Positions 44,863-56,267 of a stretch of DNA of 64,000 nt are shown here, one piece after another; position 1 is the stretch's first letter, and every line of letters begins with the position of its first letter. The notes beneath the pieces were generated by a model, which saw only the letters and a program-made list of their open reading frames with translations, made no database searches and was not told the origin of the DNA. Origin of the DNA: Morinoia aosen (Eukaryota; Arthropoda; Malacostraca; Amphipoda; Talitridae); NCBI GenBank assembly GCA_030386875.1, contig CM059563.1, forward strand, positions 12,666,001 to 12,730,000, in the 5' to 3' direction. Position numbers and translations under genes: made by a program.

Positions 44863-45839
44863 GACTTTAACGGACTGCGCTATTCATTGTTTTCAACATA
44901 TTATGGCTTGATTGCGTGTTCGTTAGCAAACATTCTGTGCTGTTGCGGTATATGCGTTTTGATTGGAGTTTTCGTTTTGTATCTTTTTGAGTCTAAAAAC
45001 GCCATCTTATTTTTTGTATGGTCGCTTAAAGTTTTTTGGATGTTTTTTCTCTGATAAATTAATCATGCGGTAATTTGTTCAGGGGGGAGGGGGGGGGAGA
45101 GGTATGTCAGTGCGTTTATGCGTTTTGACCCACTTACCTCAACTATAAATAAGTAAGCTGCGTTCTTAGCGGCTCATAAGCTCCCTAAAATTTACGCTAA
45201 CATTTGGAGGCGATAAAATCGTCCAGCAAATGAGGTAAATAATCTTGGTGTTTGATTTGACATGAATTTGACTTTCAAATCATACGTAGAAACAACATAC
45301 ATCCAAATTAGCTGAACCTCGATATTCTTTCATCGCGTTAAGAACACACTTGACGAAAAATCTAGGTAATTTGTGATTCAGTCTCTAGTATTATTGCGTT
45401 TTGATTATTGCAGTCTAGTCTTAGGAGATATACCTCAATATCTTCGATAATAATTGTAAAAATTAATGAAATTTGCAGCCAAAGTGGTAGGCAAAGGTAA
45501 TTTCAAGGAACACGATCAGCCAACCCCTCTTTTAAGAAAACTTGGTCGGACCCAAATACCAGACAAATTCATTCCCCAAAAAGCTCGACCAGTGTTCTCA
45601 TCTCTGTACCTTGCTCAGAGTAATGCAGATGTAAAAATTTTGCCATCCAATAATTATTTCTGTCGACTATAATGTGTTACACAGCCGTTAGCTCAATGTA
45701 GCAGGACGAAGGTCGTTTTTATTATTTATATCATTTTCTCATCTTTATTTTCTATTTTCTGTATTTACATTTACCATCCGTACGATGAACAAGCTCTGAA
45801 ATTTATTTTTGTGTGTATATCTGTCTACATGTTTCTAGA
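44863..45839. other. Unassigned DNA
   Basis: Short frames only. A G-rich run (GGGGGGAGGGGGGGG) sits near 45085. Nothing else is recognised. Confidence 0.4.
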
Positions 45840-46258
45840 GGTGAGTGTTGCGCTATGTTTTTATAAATTACTTTTAACTAACTTTGTCTCACTACTTAGA
45901 AATCATTTACGACGGTGTTTCAGTCGGTTTCGGGCGAGCATTTTCGTGTCCCTACTTCTTTTGTTTTCCAATTATGCTGAAGGACTTTCAAGGCATTCTC
46001 TAGTAATATTTATAAGTTTTCAGCCATCTTGCTATGCACGAAATATTCCAGGGAATATGTTTTTGTTTGTTTCTCTCAATGACATAATTAACATCAGACT
46101 ATGCTATTGTACTCGTATGGTGTGTCTATCAGCAATTAAGGACCTATGGATTACGAAAATATTTAAAAATCAATGTATTTTATTACACTTCATTTCATGT
46201 ATCAACTTTTTTTGATGGGGAAATAAGCGGTTTTTTATTCTTTCTTTCTTTCTTTCTC
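45840..46258 (+). repeat. Diverged repeat family B, copy 2
   Basis: Aligns by short blocks with 15755-16835 (GCTATGTTTTTATAAATTAC, GAAATCATTTACGACGG, AAGGCATTCTCTAGTAATA) and ends in (TTTC)n. Same orientation as copy 1. Identity of the family unknown. Confidence 0.45.
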
Positions 46259-46388
46259 TGCGACCAGTTAGCACTGAAATCCAAATAAAAAATAATTCTA
46301 AATTTTAATAAATACAATTAGTATACTGGGTCACTGTTTAATCTATGTCTATGTGCGCCAAAATTTGGTAGATATTTTCTGCTCATAA

Positions 46389-46918
46389 AGGCCCCGATAC
46401 ACTGGCGTTCATGACTCGAGAAATTGCGGCAGTGGATCCGTCCGCCAGTTGAAGTGAGAACTGGCGACATGATACACTCAGCACGCAAGATGAAGCACCG
46501 CGGAATGCAATGCAAGGCGTCAGTCTGCCTCAGCGTGTCGTACGGGTAGGTGCGCGATTGCGACCAGCCGTATGGAGCGCAGGATTAAACCAAAGCGCAC
46601 GTTTCGCTGTGCTTTAGCTCTCTGTAAGCGCTGCTCATCACATTCTGCAAGCAGTCGAATTTTTTAAAAGCGTCTATAGAATTCAGCGTTCGAGTTTTGT
46701 CAACTCAATTGCGAAGCAAGACATGGCTGTACACCTCTCCCGTCATCGTTCAAAACTGTACTGCTCGTCGCAGTGACGACCGTCCTAATCCAGACATGCT
46801 CGGATCGCTGAAAGCTCGGGGGCCACTCTGCCAACTGGCTGGTGTGCAGGGATGGGAGGCACATTGAGAGGCGTGCTGGCGGTTATCACCGCGATTTTTG
46901 CCTAGTGTATCGGGGCCT
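46389..46918. mobile_element. PIF/Harbinger-like MITE, copy 1
   Basis: 530 bp bounded by the inverted termini AGGCCCCGATACACT and AGTGTATCGGGGCCT. TAA lies on both sides (46386-46388 and 46919-46921), the 3-bp target duplication typical of PIF/Harbinger elements. No transposase, so non-autonomous. Confidence 0.88.
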
Positions 46919-46921
46919 TAA

Positions 46922-47451
46922 AGGCCCCGATACACTGGCGTTCATGACTCGAGAAATTGCGGCAGTGGATCCACCCGCCAGTTGAAGTGAGAACTGGCGA
47001 TATGATACACTCAGCACGCAAGATGAAGCACCGCGGAATGCAATGCAAGGCGTCAGTCTGCCTCAGCGTGTCGTATGGGTAGGTGTGCCATTGCGACCAG
47101 CCGTATGGAGCGCAGGATTAAACCAAAGCGCACGTTGCGCTGTGCTTTAGCCTTCAGTAAGCGCTGCTGATCACATTCTGCAAGCAGTCGAATTTTTTAA
47201 ATGCGTATATAGAATTCAGCGTTCGAGTTTTGTCTACTCAATTGCGGAGCAAGACACGGCTGTGCACCTCTCCCGTCAACGTTCAAAACGGTACTGCTCG
47301 TCGCAGTGACGACCGTCCTAATCCAGACATGCTCGGATCGCTGAAAGCTCGGTGGCCACTCTGCCAACTGGCTGGTGTGCAGGGTTGGGAGGCACATTGA
47401 GAGGCGTGCTGGAGGTTATCACCGCGATTTTTGCCTAGTGTATCGGGGCCT
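46922..47451. mobile_element. PIF/Harbinger-like MITE, copy 2
   Basis: 530 bp, directly following copy 1 in the same orientation and sharing the TAA at 46919-46921; the outer TAA is at 47452-47454. It differs from copy 1 by a few percent without length change. Confidence 0.88.
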
Positions 47452-47768
47452 TAAGTGATATCTAGTTATCACTTAATCTCCACTTCATCCCATATACCCA
47501 TGGATGCATGTCCGCATGATGTTTAGGAGAATTCGGAGAGGATGTGAAACCCGAGATGTTTTTCATTGTTGTTCCGAGACTCTAACTCGATTTTCCTTAA
47601 AATTCTGTAAGAAAATTAGAAACTTGTCATATATACGTTTTTAGACGTTTTTTCTTTTATTTATTTAATTCGTCAAGTCATTTTTCCCAGTTATTTCTTT
47701 CGATTACACTGAAAAACGCAGCTGTCATATTCAATGCAACAGGAGGAAGTTAGTTTATTATTTTTATT

Positions 47769-48187
47769 ACTAGTGTACACGCCCGTCAAAAATGATGGGA
47801 GTCTATATTTTCCTTATAATTTCCTGTCAGATGTAAATAAAAAATAACGCTATCCATCCTAATAGTACCTGCGATAGAAATATTTTTTTAATTGTACACT
47901 GGTGCAACTCGTATCAAAGATACGGTCATTATCATTAGCGTCACAGAGAGACGGAAGAAGCGGACACAAAACAAATGAACTTACCAAGGGTATTATTACG
48001 TAAAACTAGTGTTCACGGCCCGTCAAAAAATAACTACATAGATTCAACACCTTTCTCGAATAAATTTTCCAGATGTGGACGACAAACAAAACATCCATCC
48101 TAAGAGGACTTGTGGTAAAAAAAAATTTTGTACTTAGTGCACTGGTGAAACTTGTATCACAGATACGGTCATCATAACTATCCTTAT
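47769..48187. repeat. Diverged direct repeat, two units
   Basis: The unit at about 47769-47945 and the unit at about 48006-48187 share ACTAGTG(T/G)(A/T)CAC, CCCGTCAAAAA, CATCCATCCTAA and GTGCACTGGTG-like sequence followed by GTATCA(A/C)AGATACGGTCAT. The period is near 237 bp. Confidence 0.75.
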
Positions 48188-48308
48188 GAGCGGGAGAGAT
48201 ATGCCGCCCGTGAATGGTGACTGCGGATCGGGGTTAGTGAAACGCTGGGCAGTAGATGGAGCTTTACTGGCGGTTAGTGCTGGTGCGGTCAGAGAGGGAG
48301 ATGTGTAA
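48188..48308. other. Unassigned spacer
   Basis: GC-richer short stretch between the diverged repeat and the SINE. No feature recognised. Confidence 0.4.
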
Positions 48309-48476
48309 AATCGCGGTACCCATTTCCGACATTTGGGTTGAGTGGGGTATTGTGCACATGCTTGAGCTTTCCCTTATACCCAACGGGGAAAATCTCCGCG
48401 CCAGCGCCGGGATAGGAACCCTCGTCTCCAACATACAAGGCTGATCCCTTAATCACTGTGCCACGGAGAGCACAGT
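48309..48476 (-). repeat. SINE, 3'-truncated
   Basis: In reverse orientation it carries CGGTACCCATTTCCGACATT, TATACCCAACGGGGAAAATC and the tRNA-like head CTTAATCACTGTGCCACGGA. The 3' half of the element is missing. Confidence 0.88.
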
Positions 48477-48971
48477 GAATAAACTACAATTTGTAGTTTA
48501 CGCAATTTTTTACCAACATTAATTTTTGGCAAAACTCAAAACCATCCCTAATTTTCTTCAATGTCTATCTATTAGGGCAAAAATTGAATAGGTGAGTAAG
48601 AATTTCGGTGAAATGCAACAGAAAAAAATGAATAAGTGAATTACAATAGTAACTTTCGGCTCATAGCCATGTGGCAGCAACGTTAACATTTTTGAGGTAT
48701 CTATGATAACCGTAGTCTATTTTTATTACTACAACGAAACTACGATTTGCCTCGTTCGAATATAATATATCCTACTGCCTCATCAGGACACTATAAGGCG
48801 GGCGAATCACAACCTAAATTTAATCAAAAGCTTCTAATTATTCACTTCATGACACGATGCAATTATGAGCTGACTGACCCTCGCCTGCCTTGTGAGCACC
48901 ATTAGCAAAATTAATCACGTGCACCGAATATAGTCACGTGCTTTCAGACTAAAAATACTTGAGAGACTCGT

Positions 48972-49508
48972 TGTTGCCTTGATGCTCACTCGCAAACTAT
49001 ACAAGGAGAGCACTATGAAAATCTAAGGACTTTTAATATCAATGCCCAAAGCGAGTGCCTGAGGTACTAATGAAATCTACAGGGTAAGAAAATACAACTG
49101 AAATTAATGCCCTTCTATTAAGAATAACGCCGACAATGATGGCACACGAGGGAAAAGATTGCTGCCATGTAGTAACGCACCAAGAGACGCATTGGAGGAT
49201 CGCCAGATGACGTGGAGTTGCAGCGCGGATGGCGGTTGAATGACTGTTGAGTGCGAAGCTGCTGTAGAGGCAGTAGAGACTACTGCTGGTGGAGCGTCTT
49301 CGGCGTGATGTGAATATCGGAGCCGCTGTGAAAAGACTGACTGAGCTTCTACTGCACCCAGTTAAAGGGCCTGGTGAATGCGGCAACTCGCAGAGCAAGC
49401 GTCCCTATTGGTTTGTGGTTTGGTGGTGCCTCAAAGCCTGCCGCTGCGTGGAGTGGTACCTCAAAGCCTGCCGTTGCGTAGGGTGGCGCTTTGAAGCTTG
49501 TGCAGTGG
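48972..49508 (-). repeat. Old solo LTR of the Gypsy family, left part
   Basis: Diverged but collinear with the LTR at 34124-34935: GCGAGTGCCTGAGGTACTAA, TATTAAGAATAACGCCGACA, GATGTGAATATCGGAGCCG, GGTGGCGCTTTGAAGCTTGT. It is interrupted at 49509 by the BEL element and continues for about 33 bases at 63088-63120, ending CCCCCACA as the intact LTR ends CCACCACA. Confidence 0.82.
49504..49508. repeat. BEL target duplication, left copy
   Basis: AGTGG, repeated at 63083-63087. Five bases, as usual for BEL/Pao elements. Confidence 0.92.
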
Positions 49509-51682
49509 TGTCGCGCCCTTTATTCCACGAAGTTTCCCGGGAGAGAAAAACACCGGAAGAAGGAGGAGGTTGTATTGGGCGCGGGTGAATACGTCACTGC
49601 AAAAACAAGAGTTATTTAGTTCTACAAATGGAGGCACTACCTAGGCTTTGGCTCGGAACTTTATATCTTTTCCTTGGAGCACTGATTTCAATCAGATACA
49701 ATATTTCCTCGAAGTGGTTTGAATCGTTGAAACAGCACCGGAATGCTGAGTCGTAGTCACAACAAAATGTTCACACAAATTTGAAAGAAGCGAGACGGAA
49801 GCAAGGTAAGCCATTTCATAATAGAGCCACCAATATATTACTACTTTCAAAGTCAGGATTTTTCACCCAATTGCTGCAATTTTACTCACGTACTCAGTAA
49901 AGATTAGATTATAATGACATCGAAAGGGTGTGAAATTTAGGTTGCACACAAGTTCAATCACGGACTTCTCAGTAAGAGATAAACGGCTTAAAAAAGTTGA
50001 GTCATAGAGACGAAAGCAACAAAACAAAGCTATGAGTTACACGATACGCAAACTTTCCGTAATAGACAGAAAAAGAGGGGGAATCGAAAACCTAATCAAT
50101 GTATGTATATTTATAAAATATTTCTCATGAATTCTATCGTGAACAAATGAAATACCTAAAAAGGGCTAAAAAACATCACCATAATTTTGGGGCCCGAACG
50201 ATACAAAAGAGAAACTCTACTCAACTACGAAATTATTTCATAAAAAATACTCTACCGATAAGGACAGCAACTTTACAGAGTAGCCATAGTTTTTAACGAG
50301 GAGCGAAACAGTTTCGAAAACAACGCAGATTTCAAGAAAAATAAGAAGCACTGCGAGAAAACAAATGTAAAATTAAATAAGAAGTTTCTAATCGACTTCG
50401 ATTTATTACTAGAGCTTAGATCACTTGACACGACGGAAAACAAGGTGGTACGTCTTACACTTAAAAATACTTACATCTTTATATGCGAGACCTCTGCTAT
50501 GACACATACCCTAACCTAATCATCACGTTTTACATTGCCTGTAAAGTAAAAGGAATCACATTAAGTTGTTATCAAACGCACACAAGATTTACAAACCAGA
50601 CTAGGCTTAACTTTACAAAGACACGAAAGGGCTCAAGGTCAGCCATTTTTTTATATGGCGCTCGAGGCGCAGTAATACAAGACACCTGCATATAGATGAC
50701 TCGTAAATGCACAAGAGAATCAAATGCTATCGTAACTCTGCAAATCAAAGCATCTCGGCCCCTTCAATAAATAACGCACTTCTTCGATCATACAAATGAT
50801 TTTGAGACTCAGTGGTTAAAACTTACAGAGAAATAAAAAATCACTTGAACAAGACAAAACGCACAGTGAAAACATTCTGAAGCTACCGAAGCACACATGT
50901 GAAAATTTGACACACGCAAAGGTAGAATGGCTATCTACCGTTCTTACAGATATAAGGCACACTTTCACTTTAGTTCCTTAATTTATATTAAGTTCGATCA
51001 TCACTTAAAAAAGGATTAAACACATTTAATGCGCAGGCACAAGAGAATTAGAAGGGCGCCTGAGCACGAAAAGTCACACCTGCTCTCGGAAGAGCTTCTG
51101 CTACAGTGACGTGGAAGCTATTCCACAGGGGACGCCAAATAAGAATGTTACCAGAAAACCCCAGCATACGCTAAAGGAAAAAACCCAGATCAACGAAAAG
51201 GGCGTAAATGAATAAATTTTCTTACACTTTTCTATTGTTTTCGAGGTTACCAAATAGTACAATCATTTTAGCTCCTTGAAATTAATTGTTTTGCCAACAC
51301 AAGTCGTGGCTGTAAACCCCAGGAGACAGATAAAAACCCAGATCCGTGGTTAAAACCCCAGAATGCGCAGCCCACAGATTTAGAATCAAGATTGGCAGGG
51401 AACTCCAGCAATTACTTCTACATGCGCGAACAGAACTAGAACGTTTGATAAGTATCGGAGTTTTTTATTCTTAATTTAAATAAAGATATTATCGACTTCA
51501 TAATTCGACATTTAGTGACATTAACGATTAATTTCGCTGATAGAATGAAGTTATTGACCTAAAATCGCTCATTTCAAAATCACGAATTTGCTCTGGAAAT
51601 TTCGGAACAGTCAAATGAGAAACGGTTCATTTAAATGGCGGGCTAAAACCCAAATGACTTAAAGACGGAGAAAGGCATGACA
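49509..51682 (-). repeat. BEL left (3') LTR
   Basis: 2174 bp, beginning TGTCGCGCCC and ending GGCATGACA on the plus strand. It aligns without gaps to 60909-63082 at a constant offset of 11400. It contains no long frame. Long LTRs of this size are unusual but known in the superfamily. Confidence 0.96.
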
Positions 51683-51696
51683 CTCCTCCCTATTTT
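51683..51696 (-). other. BEL polypurine tract
   Basis: On the minus strand AAAATAGGGAGGAG stands directly before the LTR start TGTCATGCC, the position and composition of the plus-strand primer site. Confidence 0.8.
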
Positions 51697-52255
51697 GGAA
51701 AAATACACAGGCAAACATCCTTGCGACGGCTTGAAGAGAGCACGTAAAGAGTACCTTAGCTTTGTACACGATAATCAGTAACATTACGCTTATACTAAAA
51801 GACCATACATCAATCCGTTACAATACAAAATTTCTTAAATCTAGATAGAGATCAATGTTCCTTAGTCCGATAGGCACAAGAACAACGCACGTGACTAGTG
51901 TTAGGAACGTTACGAGCGAATAATACAACAAAATTAGAGGCGAACCCCGTCAGTATTCAAATCTAATATTCTATAGTAGTCAAACCGCAAACTGACTTAG
52001 TGAGAGATAGATAGGAGAGGAAAAACGAAAGTGCTTCACGCATCACACCACTACCGGGAGAGGAAGGGGAAGTCTGCAGCTCTTCGCCTCCCCCCATCAG
52101 CAGCAGTGAGACACCTTCCGCCGATCGCTTGAAATAAGCATATTAAAAAATAGGTAAGCTCGACAGGTAGACTGGAAGGACGCGTCACAGTTGCGACGGG
52201 CACGATAGATAGAGTACACTAATCAAATTGATTCGAGAATCTGACACTATGAGAT

Positions 52256-52801
52256 CTAGTTGTCTCCTCGGAGACCTAAACTTACTACCTTTCCTATCGG
52301 ACGTTCGCACGCTATCGTACCTCCCGCAGCAGCGGCCCGAGATACCACTACGGAACGTACTAGACCGTCCCCGCTCTTCTTGACCCTGACTACCCTACCC
52401 ATCGCCCATTTATTTCTCGGAGCGGGCTCGACGAGCATGACGATGTCTCCAGGGCTCAAGTTGGTTGTCCTCTTCGTCCACTTGGAGCGCGATTGAAGCT
52501 CCTGTATGTAGTCGCTTTTCCACTTCTGCCAGAAGACCTCTGCCAGATGGTTGACTCTACGCCAGCGCTTCTTTCCGTAGGCTATGAGGTCCGCAGGGGA
52601 GGTGTCGCAGAGAGGAGGGTTGTCGCCCGCTTCTTTCAACGTTAGGAGCATGTTTGGAGTCAGGGGTTGTGGATCATTAGGGTCGCTCGATAGGGACCAT
52701 AATGGTGTGTTGTTGACGATTGATGCTGCTTCTTGAAAAAAGGTGTAGAGCTCATCTCTACTAGGCGTTCGCATGCCGCACTGGGAAAGCGAGAACAACA
52801 T
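52256..52801 (-). CDS. BEL pol, integrase C-terminal part
   Basis: 181 residues continuing the integrase after a frame break near 52790: LTPNMLLTLKEAGDNPP, VFWQKWKSDYIQELQSRSKW and SPGDIVMLVEPAPRNKWAMG, the C-terminal domain common to BEL/Pao polyproteins. It ends SLGLRGDN with its own stop. The start codon assigned to this piece is not biologically meaningful, as it belongs to the upstream polyprotein. Confidence 0.88.
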   Translation of the reverse strand: MLFSLSQCGMRTPSRDELYTFFQEAASIVNNTPLWSLSSDPNDPQPLTPNMLLTLKEAGDNPPLCDTSPADLIAYGKKRWRRVNHLAEVFWQKWKSDYIQELQSRSKWTKRTTNLSPGDIVMLVEPAPRNKWAMGRVVRVKKSGDGLVRSVVVSRAAAAGGTIACERPIGKVVSLGLRGDN

Positions 52802-54180
52802 GACTTCTTTATAGCTCCCACTTTACGTTCCCAAACTCCACCAAAATGGGGTGCGTGAGGGGGATTAAAGATCCACTCTACATCGAAGTCTTGCAGCGTC
52901 TTGGAGAGTGACCTCATGTCGAGGTCCTGGTTATAGCTGCCGACGAAATTAGAACCGCGGTCGCTCCTTATGATTTTGCACGATCCACGAACGCACATGA
53001 ATCGCCTGAGAGCGTTTCGAAAGCTAGAAGTGTCCATGGCAGGCAGCGGTTCCACATGCACCGCTCTAGAGGTTAGACAGGTCAACACCAAGGCCCATAC
53101 CTTAGAAGTCCTCTTATTGCTTCTCGTAGAAATTCCCTCGACGACCTGACACGGGCCTGCCACGTCCAAACCTGTGTTCGTAAAGGGAGCGGTGCAAGCA
53201 AGTCGGTCTTCTGGTAGGTCACTCATTTTCTGCTCTTCGGGTCTCCTTCTCAATTTTCTGCAGACGACGCAATCATTTACGAACTTACGGATGACTTTCT
53301 TTCCGTGCACTATATGATAGCCTGCATCTCGTACGGCTCCATGAGAAATGTGAGCACCTTGATGCCCGGAGAGTTTGTGATAATGAGACACAATGCTAGA
53401 GGTGAGCAGGTGGTCTTCGGGAAGCACAATGGGGTGCTTTATACACCCGGGCAAGTTGACGCGCCTGAGGCGTCCGCCTACTCGCAACAGACCGTCAGCA
53501 TCAATAAAGGGGCTCAAAGAAGACAAAGGGTGGCGCAGAGGAATGTCCTTTTCTTTCTTGAGATTACTGATCACGTCTTGAAAGGTTGCGTGTTGAACGT
53601 CAGAGATGGCCAACTTCTCACCTCCGAAGTTTAGTGATTCCAAGGGTCTGATGGCCAGAGCCACTCCCTTTCTTTGCTGAGTTCGGTCCTTCCATTTGAA
53701 ATAGAAGTTCGTCGCCAGTCTTGATGCTCTACGAACAGAGACAAAGTCACCAGTTAAGTAGGCAGGAACTTCACGCTGAAGCTCTGGGGTCTGAAGGGAG
53801 GTGACGAAATTCGAGCATTCCTGGACGAGTTTCTCCTCGGGCAAACTCACTGAAAGCGAGATATCTGCGCCTTCTTGCTCGTCAGGCAGATGATCTTCCC
53901 ACAGAAAGGAAGGGCCCGTCAACCAGCGTATCCTCTTCAGGTTCTCTGCGCTTGTAGGACGAGAGGCCATATCCGCCGGGTTGCACTCTGTGGCTACGTA
54001 CCGCCAGAGTTCCTTGGGACGAACCTTCGTAGCCGCTTCAATTCTTCTAGTCACATACTTTGAAAATCTTTTAGTTTCGTTGTTGAGGTAGCCCAGCACT
54101 ACCTTGCTGTCTGAGTACATCACTACGTCGTTGATCTCGACGCTTATTTCTTCGCATATTCTTCTGGAGCCTCGCTGCAC
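52660..54180 (-). CDS. BEL pol, RNase H end and integrase
   Basis: Begins within RNase H (RRICEEISVEINDVVMYSDS). The integrase zinc-binding part follows (HPIVLPEDHLLTSSIVSHYH, then CVVCRKLRRRP), giving the H-H-C-C set. The catalytic core has the Asp of NTGLDVAGPC, the Asp of IRSDRGSNF and the Glu of APHFGGVWERKV, so the D,D,E triad is complete. The frame is lost after VGAIKK near 52790. It joins the previous segment through a break at about 54150-54175. Confidence 0.92.
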   Translation of the reverse strand: MQRGSRRICEEISVEINDVVMYSDSKVVLGYLNNETKRFSKYVTRRIEAATKVRPKELWRYVATECNPADMASRPTSAENLKRIRWLTGPSFLWEDHLPDEQEGADISLSVSLPEEKLVQECSNFVTSLQTPELQREVPAYLTGDFVSVRRASRLATNFYFKWKDRTQQRKGVALAIRPLESLNFGGEKLAISDVQHATFQDVISNLKKEKDIPLRHPLSSLSPFIDADGLLRVGGRLRRVNLPGCIKHPIVLPEDHLLTSSIVSHYHKLSGHQGAHISHGAVRDAGYHIVHGKKVIRKFVNDCVVCRKLRRRPEEQKMSDLPEDRLACTAPFTNTGLDVAGPCQVVEGISTRSNKRTSKVWALVLTCLTSRAVHVEPLPAMDTSSFRNALRRFMCVRGSCKIIRSDRGSNFVGSYNQDLDMRSLSKTLQDFDVEWIFNPPHAPHFGGVWERKVGAIKKSCCSRFPSAACERLVEMSSTPFFKKQHQSSTTHHYGPYRATLMIHNP

Positions 54181-56267
54181 TCGACGGCCGCGCAGAGTTC
54201 CAAACGTGGTATGCTTGTGGCAGCTCTGGGAGCCACCTTGCTGTCAGCGCTTACAAAAGACACGTGTACTCGTCCACTCACATCGACTGATCGTAAGTAG
54301 GTGACATGTCCTATGGCTTGTTCAGAGGCGTCGGCAAAGGAATGCAAACTTCGTGAATGAACCTCCCCGAAGTCTCCAGGAATGAGGCACCTGTCCAACG
54401 ACAGGTCGGAGAGTCCTCGCAACGACTCTTTCCACGATTCCCACGTCGCAAGATGAGCGAAGGGAAGAGGGTCGTCCCACCCCAACTTTGCCAAATTTTC
54501 TGGGTCTTGTTTTACGGGAGGGATCAAGGTGCGCATGATCAGTCGGCCTCCCAATACGACGGGGCTAGCTAAGCCGATTGGATCGAAGATTGAATTGACG
54601 GTGGCTAACAAACCACGTTTCGTGAACGGGCGGTCCACCACCTCGGTATGTACGTCAAACCGGTCGGTCGTAGTATTCCACGTCACTCCCAGTGTGCGCT
54701 GACTACAACCATCCTCCCAAAACTCCACTTTTCCTTCCTCGTGTTCCGATTCCGGGAATGCGTTCAAAACCTCCTGATGACTAGAAGAGATTTTGTGAAG
54801 ACGAACCTTGAACGTCTCCAGGTACTCTCGAGTCTTGACTAGAATGTCGACGGCCTCTTGAGCTGAACCTGCGGATCCCAGTCCGTCGTCAACGTAAAAT
54901 CCGCGCTCGACGTAGCTCAGAGCCTTCCAGGCAAGTCTGTCTCCGTTTTCTCTCTCCTCTCTTGAGGCTTCCCTAATGGCGTGGCGTAGACAGTGTGTTG
55001 CGACAGCCGGACTTGATTGATTTCCGAAGACGTGCACTCTTGCCCGGTATGAGACAATTGCTTTGCAAGGATCATTGTCCTTGAACCAGAAGAACCTGAG
55101 AAAATCTCGGTCGGAAGGACGGACATAGAAGGCGTGGAACATCTTTTCCACGTCGGCAACGAAACCAACCTTGTTCTCGCGAAACCTAAGGAGCACTCCA
55201 CGAAGACTGTTGTTGGCATCTGGCCCCTGAAGCAAGGTTCCGTTTAAGTTGCGTCCGAAATACTGCGCCGCAGAGTCGAAGACGATGCGCACCTTCTTTT
55301 TCTTGGGATGTGTAACGGGAAAAACCGGGAGATACCAAAAGTGTCCTTCGGCCGGTTGAAGTTCTTGGGAAGGCACTACCTCTACGTGTCCACTATCCAC
55401 GTAGTCTTGGACTATCTTCAAACACTGCTGTAATTTGGCGGGGTCCTTGATTAACCGCGCCAAAGTGTTTCTGGAGCGGCGATAGACGGCCTTCGTGTTG
55501 TCTGGAAGCTTAGACATGCGATCTTTGAATGGCAGCGGAGTTTCTAGATGCCCCTCAGCATTTACAACTATATTCTCGTCAATCAGCGACAAGAATTTCC
55601 TGTCCTCAACGGACGGTCCAGGACTCTCGTCGTCCATTCTGGTGTCGAAGACTGGAGCCAGAGGACCGAAACAAGGCTGAACCGAAAAGTGATCTTCGAC
55701 TTGAGTTTTATACACACACATCTGCATGTTCGACGGGTGAGGCTCTGAAGGGTTGACTCTTCCAACAACAGCCCATCCCAAAGGTGTTTTGTAGACAGGG
55801 GGCTTCCGGTGGACTAGATCTGCAACTAATACATCTTCAGCGTCTCGGCCCAGCAACAGACTCACGGGAGCATTGCAGTCCAGAGGAAGAAATTCCGATG
55901 CAAGATGAGCGATGTCGGGGTTCTTCAAGACGTCTTCTCTCGTTGCCACGTCGTACTTATTATGAGGAATGCCGTCGTGCTCGAATAGCGGGGGAAGAGC
56001 GTAAGACTCAGAGCGGTTTACGCCCTTTACTCGAAAGCCCTCCGTAGTCCGACCGTAGGATTTAATTTTAGAACTAGAAATCGTGGTGATGGAATACATT
56101 TCCCTTTTGTGAGGTAATGCAAAGAAATCTAACAAAGAAGATGTGGCGAAAGAGTTAGTACTTTGGTCATCCAGGATGACGTAAGTGCGGAGAGTTTTAC
56201 TGCTTCTTCCGGGCGCCGTCACGTCCACCAAGACCATCTTAGAGCAGCTTCGGTTTTTCGATGGTTG
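54144..56267 (-). CDS. BEL pol, protease and reverse transcriptase, start of RNase H
   Basis: Follows gag in the same frame after one TGA. The protease is near the start (YVILDDQSTNSFATSSLLDF). A conserved LGWAVVGRV linker precedes the reverse transcriptase, which has KKVRIVFDSAAQYFGRNLNG, GFVADVEKMFHAFYV (first catalytic Asp), VFGNQSSPAVATHCLRHAI and FYVDDG (the catalytic pair). RNase H starts SLHSFADASEQAIG and reaches TSIPRLELCAAV before the frame breaks. It would synthesise element cDNA in the capsid. Confidence 0.94.
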   Translation of the reverse strand, partial: QPSKNRSCSKMVLVDVTAPGRSSKTLRTYVILDDQSTNSFATSSLLDFFALPHKREMYSITTISSSKIKSYGRTTEGFRVKGVNRSESYALPPLFEHDGIPHNKYDVATREDVLKNPDIAHLASEFLPLDCNAPVSLLLGRDAEDVLVADLVHRKPPVYKTPLGWAVVGRVNPSEPHPSNMQMCVYKTQVEDHFSVQPCFGPLAPVFDTRMDDESPGPSVEDRKFLSLIDENIVVNAEGHLETPLPFKDRMSKLPDNTKAVYRRSRNTLARLIKDPAKLQQCLKIVQDYVDSGHVEVVPSQELQPAEGHFWYLPVFPVTHPKKKKVRIVFDSAAQYFGRNLNGTLLQGPDANNSLRGVLLRFRENKVGFVADVEKMFHAFYVRPSDRDFLRFFWFKDNDPCKAIVSYRARVHVFGNQSSPAVATHCLRHAIREASREERENGDRLAWKALSYVERGFYVDDGLGSAGSAQEAVDILVKTREYLETFKVRLHKISSSHQEVLNAFPESEHEEGKVEFWEDGCSQRTLGVTWNTTTDRFDVHTEVVDRPFTKRGLLATVNSIFDPIGLASPVVLGGRLIMRTLIPPVKQDPENLAKLGWDDPLPFAHLATWESWKESLRGLSDLSLDRCLIPGDFGEVHSRSLHSFADASEQAIGHVTYLRSVDVSGRVHVSFVSADSKVAPRAATSIPRLELCAAVECSEAPEEYAKK

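Noticed and set aside
46318..47397. Short frames inside the MITE pair
   Set aside because: Not conserved between the two copies. The elements show no transposase.
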